From contig JAEUVY010000066.1 of assembly GCA_016786565.1 (NCBI GenBank), forward strand, positions 1-32,254: a stretch of DNA of 32,254 nt. Reading direction: 5' to 3'. Source of the DNA: Flavipsychrobacter sp. (GTDB taxonomy: Bacteria; Bacteroidota; Bacteroidia; Chitinophagales; Chitinophagaceae). Each line of letters opens with the position of its first letter. The first letter of the stretch is position 1. Below are positions 1 through 9,030 of this stretch, in pieces. Under the pieces are notes generated by a model. The model did no database searches. It was not told where the DNA came from and saw only the letters and a program-made list of their open reading frames with translations. Position numbers and translations under genes: made by a program.

Positions 1-79
1 GTAGTCATTGTCAATTTTTCCCCGGACAGCAATGATTCCCAATTCCCAATCGCTGCTATTAATTATCTTGCAGCCTGAA

Positions 80-2200
80 ATGGAATACAAACGGATATTG
101 ATCACAGCAGCACTACCCTATGCCAACGGGCCGGTGCACATAGGCCACCTCGCAGGATGCTACCTGCCGGCCGATATATATACAAGGTACCAACGCGCGC
201 AAAAAAGAGACGTGAAGTTTGTTTGCGGCAGCGACGAACACGGTGTGCCCATCACCATCCGGGCTATGAAAGAAGGCGTGACCCCGCAAGACGTGGTGGA
301 TAGGTACAATGCCATTATCCGCGACAGCTTCGCAGATATGGGCATTTCCTTCGATATCTACTCCCGCACTTCCAACAAAACACATCACGAAACTTCTCAG
401 GCTTTCTTCAAAAAGCTATATGATGATGGTGTTTTCGAAGAGCGCGAGACCGAACAGTACTACGACGAGGAAAAGAACACCTTCCTGGCCGACCGTTACA
501 TAGTGGGTACCTGCCCGGTGTGCAGCAATCCCAATGCCTATGGCGACCAGTGCGAAAAATGTGGATCTACCCTCTCTCCCGAGCAACTGATCGACCCTCG
601 TAGCGCACTAAGCAGTGCCCCGTTAGTCAAGAAAACGACCAAACACTGGTACTTCCCGCTCGATAAATATGAGGGCTGGCTGAACGAATGGATCGTAGAA
701 GGCAAAAAGGATAGCTGGAAGTCGAACGTATATGGACAGTGCAAAAGCTGGATAGACAGTGGTCTGCAGGCACGTGCCATGACCCGCGACAGCAACTGGG
801 GGGTACCCGTTCCCCTGCCCGGTGCCGACGGAAAAGTCCTGTATGTGTGGTTTGACGCACCGATAGGATATATCAGCGCCACCAAAGAACTCACCTCTCA
901 GTGGGCCGACTATTGGTGCAGCGAAGACACCAAGCTGGTTCACTTTATAGGCAAGGACAACATAGTATTCCATTGCATCATATTCCCTTCTATGTTGAAG
1001 GCGCATGGTGGATTCGTACTTCCGGACAATGTACCGGCCAACGAATTCCTCAACATCGAAGGGCAAAAAGTATCTACCTCAAGAAACTGGGCTGTTTGGG
1101 TCGATGAATATGTAAAGGACTTCCCCGGCCAACAGGATATGCTGCGTTATGTACTGTGTGCCAACGCGCCGGAATCAAAGGATAACGACTTTACATGGAA
1201 AGATTTTCAGGACCGTATCAATAATGAGCTGGTTTCTGTCTTTGGCAACTTCGTCAACCGCGCATTTGTATTGATGCACAAGCTTTGCGGCGGCCGTGTA
1301 CCAAAACTGCACGAAGACGTGATGGACGATACCGACCGCGCACTCATCGCCGAGATCAAAGGTGCTGCTCAAAAAGTAGAGGCGTGCCTCGAAGGCTACA
1401 AATTCAGGGATGGACTTTTTGAAGTGATAGACCTGGCTCGCAAGGCCAATAAGTACATGCAGGACAAACAGCCCTGGATCGTTGCGAAAACCCTTGATGC
1501 GAAACCCGAAGATCAGAAACTCATCGACAACTGCCTGCACCTGTGCCTGCAGCTTACGGCAAATCTGGCCATCCTCGCCAATCCCTTCCTGCCATTCACA
1601 TCTAAAAAAATGTGCGGTATGATGAAGGTGGTGGATCGTATGCTGGAATGGGAAAATGCAGGCCGTATCGACCTGCTCAAATCAGGATACCCGCTGCCTG
1701 CACCGGAACTGCTGTTCCGCAAGATCGAGGACGCCGAAGTGGCTGCGCAGGTAGAGAAATTGCATGACAATCTAAAAAAAGCAACAATGACCAACGATAA
1801 TTCAGGCAACGCCACCGCACAACAACCTGCGGAGGCTGCTACAACAGAGGTACCGGCATACTTACCTCCCAAACCGGAGATCACGATTGACGATTTCGCT
1901 AAGATTGACCTGCGCGTCGCTACGATCCTCAGTGCCGAAAAAGTAGAAAAAGCCGACAAGCTCCTCAAATTGGAACTGGACCTCGGTTATGAGAAACGCA
2001 CCGTTCTGTCCGGCATTGCCCAACACTTCAAACCCGAGGACATAGTGGGTAAACAAGTAACAGTTGTAGCCAACCTCGCACCCCGCAAAATGAAGGGCAT
2101 CGAAAGTAAGGGAATGATCCTGATGGCTCAGAACCTTGACGGCGGTTTGGTGTTCGCATCGCCTGTCACCATTGCCGACAATGGCGGTGAAGTGCGCTGA
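80..2200 (+). CDS. metG: Methionine--tRNA ligase (MetRS) with C-terminal tRNA-binding domain
   Basis: Charges initiator and elongator tRNA(Met) with methionine in the cytoplasm. The 706-residue protein has the class I HIGH motif (residues 20-23) and a four-cysteine zinc knuckle (Cys145, Cys148, Cys158, Cys161). The second signature is KVSTS (330-334), the usual Bacteroidota form of KMSKS. An anticodon-binding helical region follows. After a Thr/Ala/Glu-rich linker (about 565-600), a Trbp111/EMAP-like OB-fold tRNA-binding domain begins near [15 protein letters not shown]. This two-part layout matches bacterial MetRS of about 680-710 residues. I chose ATG 80 because the protein then starts at [17 protein letters not shown], right at the catalytic fold; the reading frame upstream to base 8 has only a TTG start and a non-conserved sequence. 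The gene stands alone and is closed by the hairpin at 2237. Nothing is odd; identification is firm. Confidence 0.97.
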   Translation: MEYKRILITAALPYANGPVHIGHLAGCYLPADIYTRYQRAQKRDVKFVCGSDEHGVPITIRAMKEGVTPQDVVDRYNAIIRDSFADMGISFDIYSRTSNKTHHETSQAFFKKLYDDGVFEERETEQYYDEEKNTFLADRYIVGTCPVCSNPNAYGDQCEKCGSTLSPEQLIDPRSALSSAPLVKKTTKHWYFPLDKYEGWLNEWIVEGKKDSWKSNVYGQCKSWIDSGLQARAMTRDSNWGVPVPLPGADGKVLYVWFDAPIGYISATKELTSQWADYWCSEDTKLVHFIGKDNIVFHCIIFPSMLKAHGGFVLPDNVPANEFLNIEGQKVSTSRNWAVWVDEYVKDFPGQQDMLRYVLCANAPESKDNDFTWKDFQDRINNELVSVFGNFVNRAFVLMHKLCGGRVPKLHEDVMDDTDRALIAEIKGAAQKVEACLEGYKFRDGLFEVIDLARKANKYMQDKQPWIVAKTLDAKPEDQKLIDNCLHLCLQLTANLAILANPFLPFTSKKMCGMMKVVDRMLEWENAGRIDLLKSGYPLPAPELLFRKIEDAEVAAQVEKLHDNLKKATMTNDNSGNATAQQPAEAATTEVPAYLPPKPEITIDDFAKIDLRVATILSAEKVEKADKLLKLELDLGYEKRTVLSGIAQHFKPEDIVGKQVTVVANLAPRKMKGIESKGMILMAQNLDGGLVFASPVTIADNGGEVR

Positions 2201-2236
2201 TATATTTTTTGATCTCAAGCGACTAATACACGATTG

Positions 2237-2275
2237 AACAGAAAGGTAATTTTATTGCCTTTCTGTTTATATTTT
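2237..2275 (+). terminator. Rho-independent terminator of metG
   Basis: A 13-bp stem (2237-2249 with 2255-2267, one T-G wobble) encloses a five-base loop and is followed by TATATTTT. It starts 36 bases after the metG stop codon and separates metG from the adhesin gene. Confidence 0.9.
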
Positions 2276-2397
2276 AAGTAAAAAATCACCATCCGCAATC
2301 AGCTGAAAAGCCTGGGAATCCGGATATGCTTTTTTACATGCGAGTTAAATTGTATATTGTAAACCCGTCTTTAGAATAGAGGGGAAAACCAGGAAAA

Positions 2398-5300
2398 ATG
2401 ACACCCGCAACACACTTCATTCTAGGCTCTGTCCGCCGGCTGGTGGTATATGCCTTTGAACGGAGATTCCGGTTGATCGGTGTATTGCTTTCAGTGCTGG
2501 TTTCATTCCAGGCATCTGCGATCTCATCTGTATTTTCAGCAGACAAAGTAGCCGGATGCGCCCCCTTGGTCGTCAACTTCACCCCAAACGATGCACCATG
2601 CAGCGGGTGCACCTACTCCTGGAACTTCGGAACAGGATCTCCGGTCACGGGGTACACTGCATCGTCCAGCTTTCTCACTGCCGGTGTCCATGTCGTTACA
2701 CTCACCGTCACCAGCGGCGCACTGTCCAATAGCAGTACACGAACGATAACCGTCTACGCCAATCCCACAGTGAACTTCACAACAAGTGATACTGCAATTT
2801 GCCCCGGCAAGACGGTAACGTTCTCCAATACAAGTACCAATGGAGCATCCGGCCCCGCCACTATCAAATGGACTCTTGGCGATGGTGATACTGCGTTGGT
2901 GGGCCCCGTAACTCATACCTACATGCTGCCAGGCTATTATAATGTGGCCCTGTCGGTTACCAACTCCAATGGCTGCACCACCACACTCACCAAAACCACC
3001 CTCATACATGTATATACCCCACCGGCTATCAGCTTCACCCAAAACAAGACAACAGTATGCGACCCACCTGCGTCCGTAGCTTTTACTAATACATCAACAG
3101 GCTCGGCACCGCTCACCTATCTGTGGCGTTTCGGCGATAACAGTACGTCAACCGCTGCAAGTCCTTCGCACAGCTACTCCACCAACGGCACATATAGCGT
3201 TCTGCTGAAAGTTACAGATGTGCACGGCTGCCCCGATAGCGCTGTTGGCGGAACGGTAACGGTGGGTAGTGTGACATCAGGTTTCACATTCACCGACACG
3301 GCATGTGTGAATGCGCCTGTATCATTCACCAACACCAGTAGCGCCCACACCTACAGGCAGTGGCTGTTTGGCGATGGTGCATCAGCAACCACTGTCAATG
3401 CTGAACATACCTACTCGGTTGCCGGCACCTACCAGGTAAAACTGATCACCGGCTTCAGTCCCTGTATTGACACGTTGACGCAAGTTATGCATGTGATACC
3501 CGGCCCTGCCGGGTCATTCACCACAACACCGGCCCAACCCTGTGCATCCCCGGTCAGTGTAACGTTCACGTCAACTGCGCCACCCGGTACAAACGTTACC
3601 TGGTGGTTCGAGAACGCGTACCTCAGAACCGGATCAGCCTATATTCACACCTTCGCGGCCGATAGCATTGTTGACATAATGATGATAAAGGTCCATCCCG
3701 TTTACGGGTGCAGGGACACCATCAGGGTAAAAGACACACTATATGATCATGTTTTCGATATCTCGGTTGATCGTGATCGCGGATGTGTGCCACTAACCGT
3801 GAACTTTGCTACCGCCAACTTCACCACTAAACCAACGGGGGTGGTATCACCTTATCCCTACCCGGTAGACTCTATCAAGTGGGCAATGGGCACACCCGGT
3901 GCAACCGCTACTGGGGCCACCACCAGCTACACCTACACCGATACAGGCATATATAGGGTCTATGCCACCCTATACACAAGAAACAACTGTGTTGTAAAAG
4001 ACTCGATCGACATACTTGTTGGAAATGTACCGGCAGCTACGTTCACCGCTGCGCCATTGCATGCGTGCCGCGAGGACACGATCACCTTCACCGCAAGCGT
4101 AACCTCGGGTGTCGTCGATTCCTTTGTTTGGGACTTCGGCGATTTCCTAACATTTACAGATACGGTCATCAAAAAGCGTCCCTATACCTTGCCCGGCGAA
4201 TTCACTGTCACCCTTACCCCATGTTTCTACGGGTGTTGCGGTGACACTTTCATCAGGCGCGACTATGTATTAATTGACTCCCCAAAGGCAGTATTATATT
4301 ACAAGTTCAATTGCCCTATTGACCGTCAGGTGTTGTTCTTTGACTCTTCATTAGGCAACGACGTCCGAACGTGGTATTTCGGAGACGGCGATTCGTCAAG
4401 TGCAGCCTACCCCGCTCATACGTATGCATCCAAGGGACAATATCCCATTGAATTGGTCGCCCGTAACACAGTTGCGGGTTGTGTAGACCGAAGACGGGAC
4501 ACAATAACCGTGGTCGATCCACACCCCGATTTTACCGCTTTTACCACAACACAACTATGCGAACCCGACACAGTTGTCCTGCAAGCCCTGGACACAACCG
4601 GGGCAAGATTGTCGTTCAAGTGGATGATTGAATCAACTTCAACACCTTACTCCAACGAAAGGATCTATAAACATGGGTTTTCGCTGCCGGGGCGTTACGA
4701 TGTCACTATGGTCTCGTGGGATGACAACAATTGCCTGGACACGATCAGAAAGCTGAACTATGTAGTGCTGGGCAAACCTATTGCCGGGTTTAAGCCATCG
4801 GTACCTCAGGGTTGTGTTCCGTTCTCTGTCACGTTTACGGACACCAGTAGACAGGTAATCGGTCTTACTGCATCAACGTACCGGTGGGACTTTGGCGACG
4901 GCGACACAGCTTTAACAACATCTTCAACGTTCAGCCATACGTACACTGCGGTCGGAACTTATACGGTGACTGAAGTAGTCACGAACAATATCAACTGCAG
5001 TGACACGATCACAGGGGTCATCACTGTATTGAATGCCAACCCTAATTTCAACGCGTCGCTGACTCACCCGTGCGTTGGCGTACCTGTATCGTTTAATAAT
5101 ACGACACTCGATCTCGTTACCTGCAAGTGGCAGTTCGGAGACGGGGATACGTCGTTGCTCACAACACCGACCCACGCTTACAATGACACCGGACGATACG
5201 ATGTTTCTCTCACGGTCACCGACTCGCACGGCTGCACAGCCACCACCACATTCATCAATTATATCACCACTACAAAACCAACGGCGCGGTTCACCGTTGT

Positions 5301-8085
5301 TGACTCCGTTTCTGTATGCGTTCCTTTCCTTGCACAGTTTTATAACGGCAGTACCGGCGCATCTACTTATTCGTGGAAATTTGGGGACGGGCACGAGTCA
5401 GTGGTACCCTCTCCTACCAACAACTATACGGTTGCGGGAATTTACACTGCACAGTTGATCGTTACCAATACATGGGGTTGTAAGGATACTGCCACGCGAA
5501 CGATGAAGGCCTATGGATACCCAGGAGGCTTTACCTACACCCCAAAGACCGGCTGCAGCCCGATGAACGTGCACTTCACATCATCTTTGGAGAAAGTTCC
5601 GAGTATCACATGGGATTTTGCCGATGGGGTCATCGTTACTACATCAGGCAGTGATACCATTAGCCACGTGTACACTACGCCGGGGGCATACGTACCCAAA
5701 TTGATCCTTAGCGACAACGCCGGTTGCGTAGCTTCAAACATCGGCACCGACACCATTAAAGTGAGTGCGGTGGTGGCGAAACTTGTCACTTCGCCCGATA
5801 CAATATGCCCGGGAATTTACTTTTCACTTATCGACTCATCCAAAACGTATTTCTCGCCCATCGTATCGCGTACCTGGGTGTACGATGCTCTCACGAGCAC
5901 CACTCCCTCACCGATGCACATGTTTTCATCGCCGGGCACCTATGCCATTCATCTGGAGTCAAGAAATGGCTGGGGGTGTGTCGGCGTGAAAGACACTGAC
6001 ATCGTAGTGCCATTTATTGCACCCATTAGCGGCGATACCATTTTATGTACCGGGACCTCGACTACATTCTCGAGCGCTACAAGCGGCGGAATGTGGAATA
6101 GCAGCGATGCGCTAAAATTGAGTTTCTCCTCGGTACCGGGCCTTGCAAATGCTCTCGCTGCAGGTACAGCTACCATATCCTATAAAGCACTGGGATGTCA
6201 GGTGGAAAGAACCGTAACCGTACAGAATACTCCGCCAGCCATTGGTGGAACATACACCGTTTGCGCAGGAGCAACCACTGTGCTCAGCAACACCATGGCG
6301 GGAGGAAGCTGGATAAGCGGAAACACGTCCGTTGCAACCATCAATTCTTTGGGAACGGTTACAGGTGTAGGGGCTGGAACGGTGACAATTACTTATAAAG
6401 CCGGTATCTGTTTTTCAACAGTTACCGTGACGGTATTTGCTATGCCGGCAGCTATTGGTGGAGACAAAGACATTTGCAGCGCATCCACCACGCTGCTTAC
6501 CAATACGCTGGGCGGAGGCATCTGGAATAGTTCAGACACAACGATCGTAAAAGTCGACAACCTAGGCACAGCGACCGGCATAGTGGTAGGCACGGCAACA
6601 ATTTCTTACAATGTCAATGGCTGTATCGCAACAACTACGGTAACCGTGAATAATTCGATACCACCTATCACCGGGCAATTGACCGTTTGTATAGGGAACA
6701 GCACAACTCTTTCGAATGCAGGTGCCGGGGGAAACTGGATCAGCGGAGATACTGCTGTGGCAGCTATAACACCTGTCACCGGCATATTGTCGGGCAAACA
6801 GTTGGGTACCTGCCTCGTCACTTATTCGTTGGGCGGCGGATGCCGTGATACGGCTGTTATTAACGTAATTCCACCACCCGACCCAGGTACACTTTCGGGT
6901 CCCGATGCTATTTGTATCGGCGATAGTGTTGTGATCACACCTTCCATACCCGGGGGCACATGGTCTGCCTCGGGCACCGGAATATCAGTGATAGCAGGAA
7001 ACGCCCGAGGTATCTCCACAGGGTCTGACACGGTCATTTATACGATCACTGCTGCCTTCTGCGCATCAAAGGCAAAAGCACCGATATATGTAAATCCGTT
7101 GCCTGACGCGGGCACCATAACTAATACAGGTCCGTATTGCGCAAACGCTACAGCTATTCTTGCCACACAGCCTTTTAATACCGGAGGATGGTACAGCCTC
7201 AACCCATCAATCGTCACAATAGACAGTGCGTCCAGCACAGCCACTACCATCGCTCCGGGAAAGGCCACAATCGTTTTTACCGCTATTGATACCAATGGAT
7301 GTAAAAACACCACATCGGCAGAGATGGAAGTTATCGTTCCTAACTTTACACTATATGAGAGCATCAATGACGTAAGTTGCTGGGGCGACAGTAATGGTAG
7401 CATTACACTTACAGTGACCGGAGCCCTAACGTTTGAATACCTGTGGAGCAATGGTAAGACCAATCCGTTAATTACCGGCTTGCAACAAGGCACCTATTCA
7501 GTATTAGTGACCCAACAACCCACCCAATGCAAAAAAACAGGCAGCTATGTGGTAGCCATGCCCGACAGCCTGTGGGTTGACGCCACTGCAATTCCTGACA
7601 CATGCGCATTGGCAAAAGGAATCATAACGGCTATTCCATCCGGAGGCGCGCCGCCATATTATTATATCTGGACAAAGGGATCAACAGACTACCCTGACGT
7701 ATCTGTATTGACCGGCGCAACAAAGGGTGTATATCTGCTTACGCTGAAAGACGCGAAGGGTTGTGTGGATACAATTTCCGTGAACGTTGACGAAGGACCA
7801 TGTAACGCTGTGGAGATATATGATGTAATAACCCCCAATGGAGATGGTGTGAACGACTTTTGGGTGATCAATGGCATTAAGGATTACCCGCGCAATACGG
7901 TACAGATATTTGACAAATGGGGAGATGTAGTTTATGAAAAACAGGGCTACAACAATGAATGGCGGGGACAAGGAAAAAAAGGTGAATTGCCCGATGGAAC
8001 CTACTACTACCTGGTGAAACTAAATGAACCCAACAAATTTGGCGGACCTGCTGAATATGCTGGTGCAATATTGCTGAAACGATGA
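2398..8085 (+). CDS. Giant T9SS-secreted multi-PKD/Ig-like/SprB-repeat adhesin with gliding-motility-associated (CHU_C) C-terminal domain
   Basis: A probable cell-surface or secreted adhesin of 1,895 residues. An N-terminal signal peptide with a long basic leader ends near FQASA (about residue 41). About 14 PKD-like modules follow, most with a W-x-FGDG-type strand and a Y-x-x-x-G-x-Y strand (about residues 45-1205). Next come six Ig/BIG2-like modules of about 70-75 residues (about 1209-1648) and two SprB-like repeats (about 1649-1802). The C-terminal 90 residues (ITPNGDGVND..., VQIFDKWGDVVYE, LPDGTYYY) are the CHU_C/TIGR04131 type B T9SS sorting domain. Known family biology: type B domains direct export through the T9SS and depend on a SprF-type partner. 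The next gene, overlapping by four bases (ATGA), is such a partner. The ligand is unknown. The start is the first ATG, preceded by AGGA. Composition is Thr/Ser/Gly-rich, as usual for such proteins. Class assignment is firm; the adhesive role is inferred. Confidence 0.93.
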   Translation: MTPATHFILGSVRRLVVYAFERRFRLIGVLLSVLVSFQASAISSVFSADKVAGCAPLVVNFTPNDAPCSGCTYSWNFGTGSPVTGYTASSSFLTAGVHVVTLTVTSGALSNSSTRTITVYANPTVNFTTSDTAICPGKTVTFSNTSTNGASGPATIKWTLGDGDTALVGPVTHTYMLPGYYNVALSVTNSNGCTTTLTKTTLIHVYTPPAISFTQNKTTVCDPPASVAFTNTSTGSAPLTYLWRFGDNSTSTAASPSHSYSTNGTYSVLLKVTDVHGCPDSAVGGTVTVGSVTSGFTFTDTACVNAPVSFTNTSSAHTYRQWLFGDGASATTVNAEHTYSVAGTYQVKLITGFSPCIDTLTQVMHVIPGPAGSFTTTPAQPCASPVSVTFTSTAPPGTNVTWWFENAYLRTGSAYIHTFAADSIVDIMMIKVHPVYGCRDTIRVKDTLYDHVFDISVDRDRGCVPLTVNFATANFTTKPTGVVSPYPYPVDSIKWAMGTPGATATGATTSYTYTDTGIYRVYATLYTRNNCVVKDSIDILVGNVPAATFTAAPLHACREDTITFTASVTSGVVDSFVWDFGDFLTFTDTVIKKRPYTLPGEFTVTLTPCFYGCCGDTFIRRDYVLIDSPKAVLYYKFNCPIDRQVLFFDSSLGNDVRTWYFGDGDSSSAAYPAHTYASKGQYPIELVARNTVAGCVDRRRDTITVVDPHPDFTAFTTTQLCEPDTVVLQALDTTGARLSFKWMIESTSTPYSNERIYKHGFSLPGRYDVTMVSWDDNNCLDTIRKLNYVVLGKPIAGFKPSVPQGCVPFSVTFTDTSRQVIGLTASTYRWDFGDGDTALTTSSTFSHTYTAVGTYTVTEVVTNNINCSDTITGVITVLNANPNFNASLTHPCVGVPVSFNNTTLDLVTCKWQFGDGDTSLLTTPTHAYNDTGRYDVSLTVTDSHGCTATTTFINYITTTKPTARFTVVDSVSVCVPFLAQFYNGSTGASTYSWKFGDGHESVVPSPTNNYTVAGIYTAQLIVTNTWGCKDTATRTMKAYGYPGGFTYTPKTGCSPMNVHFTSSLEKVPSITWDFADGVIVTTSGSDTISHVYTTPGAYVPKLILSDNAGCVASNIGTDTIKVSAVVAKLVTSPDTICPGIYFSLIDSSKTYFSPIVSRTWVYDALTSTTPSPMHMFSSPGTYAIHLESRNGWGCVGVKDTDIVVPFIAPISGDTILCTGTSTTFSSATSGGMWNSSDALKLSFSSVPGLANALAAGTATISYKALGCQVERTVTVQNTPPAIGGTYTVCAGATTVLSNTMAGGSWISGNTSVATINSLGTVTGVGAGTVTITYKAGICFSTVTVTVFAMPAAIGGDKDICSASTTLLTNTLGGGIWNSSDTTIVKVDNLGTATGIVVGTATISYNVNGCIATTTVTVNNSIPPITGQLTVCIGNSTTLSNAGAGGNWISGDTAVAAITPVTGILSGKQLGTCLVTYSLGGGCRDTAVINVIPPPDPGTLSGPDAICIGDSVVITPSIPGGTWSASGTGISVIAGNARGISTGSDTVIYTITAAFCASKAKAPIYVNPLPDAGTITNTGPYCANATAILATQPFNTGGWYSLNPSIVTIDSASSTATTIAPGKATIVFTAIDTNGCKNTTSAEMEVIVPNFTLYESINDVSCWGDSNGSITLTVTGALTFEYLWSNGKTNPLITGLQQGTYSVLVTQQPTQCKKTGSYVVAMPDSLWVDATAIPDTCALAKGIITAIPSGGAPPYYYIWTKGSTDYPDVSVLTGATKGVYLLTLKDAKGCVDTISVNVDEGPCNAVEIYDVITPNGDGVNDFWVINGIKDYPRNTVQIFDKWGDVVYEKQGYNNEWRGQGKKGELPDGTYYYLVKLNEPNKFGGPAEYAGAILLKR
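2530..6012 (+). repeat. Tandem array of about 14 PKD-like protein modules
   Basis: Repeated coding units of roughly 240-280 bases give beta-sandwich modules with a W-x-FGDG strand and a H/S-x-Y-x-x-x-G-x-Y strand. Canonical copies include WRFGDN, WLFGDG, WYFGDG, WDFGDG, WQFGDG and WKFGDG. Four copies are degenerate at this position: WWFENA, WAMGTP, WMIEST and WVYDAL. The copies are diverged in DNA, so this is an old protein-level array and not a recent amplification. Confidence 0.85.
6022..7340 (+). repeat. Six Ig/BIG2-like protein modules
   Basis: Units of about 210-230 bases encode the pattern I-x-G-x-x-x-x-C ... GG-x-W-x-S-x-x-x-x-V ... G-T-A/V-T-I-x-Y. Copies start near ISGDTILC, IGGTYTVC, IGGDKDIC, ITGQLTVC, LSGPDAIC and ITNTGPYC. 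The second and third are the most alike. They lie between the PKD array and the SprB-like repeats of the same adhesin. Confidence 0.75.
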
Positions 8086-9026
8086 AGAAGTTGATCCTAC
8101 ATAGCATCCTGGCGCTCATGCCGCTTTTTGCCATTGCGCAAAGCGACCCGCATGTGACCATGTTTATGTACAACAAACTTCTGTACAACCCCGGATATGC
8201 GGGCAGCAGGGACATGACATCTGTCAATGCTCTGTACCGTAACCAGTGGGCAGGTATACCCGGTGCGCCCAAGACCATCAGCATTACCGCCGATGGTCCA
8301 GCAGGCAGTTATATGTTGCCTTTCCGCCATGTAGCAACGGGCATAAGTGTTACCAATGAGAAAGTGGGAATAGAAAACAACACCGCTATAAAAGGTTATT
8401 ACGCCTACAGGATCAAACTGGCAAAATCTGTTTTATCACTCGGTCTCTCGGGCGGCGGCAGCTTTTATTCAGCAGCATACAGTAACCTTACGCCCTTTCA
8501 GCAATATGACCAGAACCTCACCACCGATGTCAGGAATGCCTTCCTGCCCAATTTCGGCACGGGAGCTTATTGGTGTACCGAGAAATACTACCTGGGCCTC
8601 TCGGTCCCATCTCTGCTGGAGAATAAATATGACAAAAAGGGTACCCAGATCGCTCGGCAGGTGCGTGGATACTACCTGTCTGCAGGATATGTATATGAGT
8701 TAAATTCTGTGATAAAGCTGAAACCTCAGGTACTGGCCAGGATTGCGCGGAACAGCGACTATGGTTTGCCGTTCAACTGCGACATCAATCTGTCAGCCAT
8801 CGCTTATGATCGGCTAATGATAGGTGCCACCTACCGAACAGACAAATCGCTTTCGGCCATTGCCCATATCCAGGTAACGCAGTTTATCAACATGGGCTAT
8901 AGTTATGACTATCTGCTTTCTGACATAGCGCCATACGCCAGAGGGGCGCATGAATTTGTTGTAGGTCTCGATCTGGTGCGCGACCGACTGAAGTACACCA
9001 CCCCTCGATTCAGTAAATCATTCTAG
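8082..9026 (+). CDS. PorP/SprF family type IX secretion system membrane protein
   Basis: A 314-residue outer-membrane protein of the PorP/SprF family (TIGR03519). It has a signal peptide ending LFAIAQ (about residue 20), then the family-typical opening with HVTMFMYNKLLYNPGYAG and RNQWAGIPGAP, and alternating beta strands. The C-terminus is aromatic (KSF), fitting BAM-dependent barrel insertion. In known systems a SprF-type protein is needed for export of type B (CHU_C) substrates, and PorP also binds the PorE periplasmic anchor. Here the gene overlaps the stop codon of the adhesin by four bases and is followed after four bases by a PorE-like gene, so it is most likely the dedicated partner of that adhesin. 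Whether it is the core PorP or a substrate-specific SprF paralogue cannot be decided here; the adhesin linkage favours the latter. Confidence 0.92.
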   Translation: MKKLILHSILALMPLFAIAQSDPHVTMFMYNKLLYNPGYAGSRDMTSVNALYRNQWAGIPGAPKTISITADGPAGSYMLPFRHVATGISVTNEKVGIENNTAIKGYYAYRIKLAKSVLSLGLSGGGSFYSAAYSNLTPFQQYDQNLTTDVRNAFLPNFGTGAYWCTEKYYLGLSVPSLLENKYDKKGTQIARQVRGYYLSAGYVYELNSVIKLKPQVLARIARNSDYGLPFNCDINLSAIAYDRLMIGATYRTDKSLSAIAHIQVTQFINMGYSYDYLLSDIAPYARGAHEFVVGLDLVRDRLKYTTPRFSKSF

Positions 9027-9030
9027 CCCC

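Noticed and set aside
64..70. TATCTTG just before metG as a -7 element
   Set aside because: It is one T short of TAnnTTTG, lies too close to ATG 80, and has no TTTG at the expected distance.
8..79. Upstream in-frame extension of metG starting at TTG 8
   Set aside because: It adds 24 residues unlike any MetRS N-terminus; ATG 80 starts exactly at the conserved fold.
1067..1081. KVSTS in place of KMSKS in MetRS, as a possible active-site defect
   Set aside because: The K-x-STS form is normal for Bacteroidota MetRS, so it is not unusual.
2330..2360. TTTT, 19 bases, TATATTGT as a promoter for the adhesin operon
   Set aside because: Both elements depart from consensus; in AT-rich spacer this is not strong enough to call.
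2536..3042. 168-residue minus-strand frame inside the adhesin gene
   Set aside because: Shadow of the repeat-rich coding strand; no domain, no start context, and the plus-strand product is clearly real.
5075..5458. 127-residue alternative plus-strand frame within the PKD array
   Set aside because: Overlaps a conserved PKD-coding frame and has no recognisable sequence.
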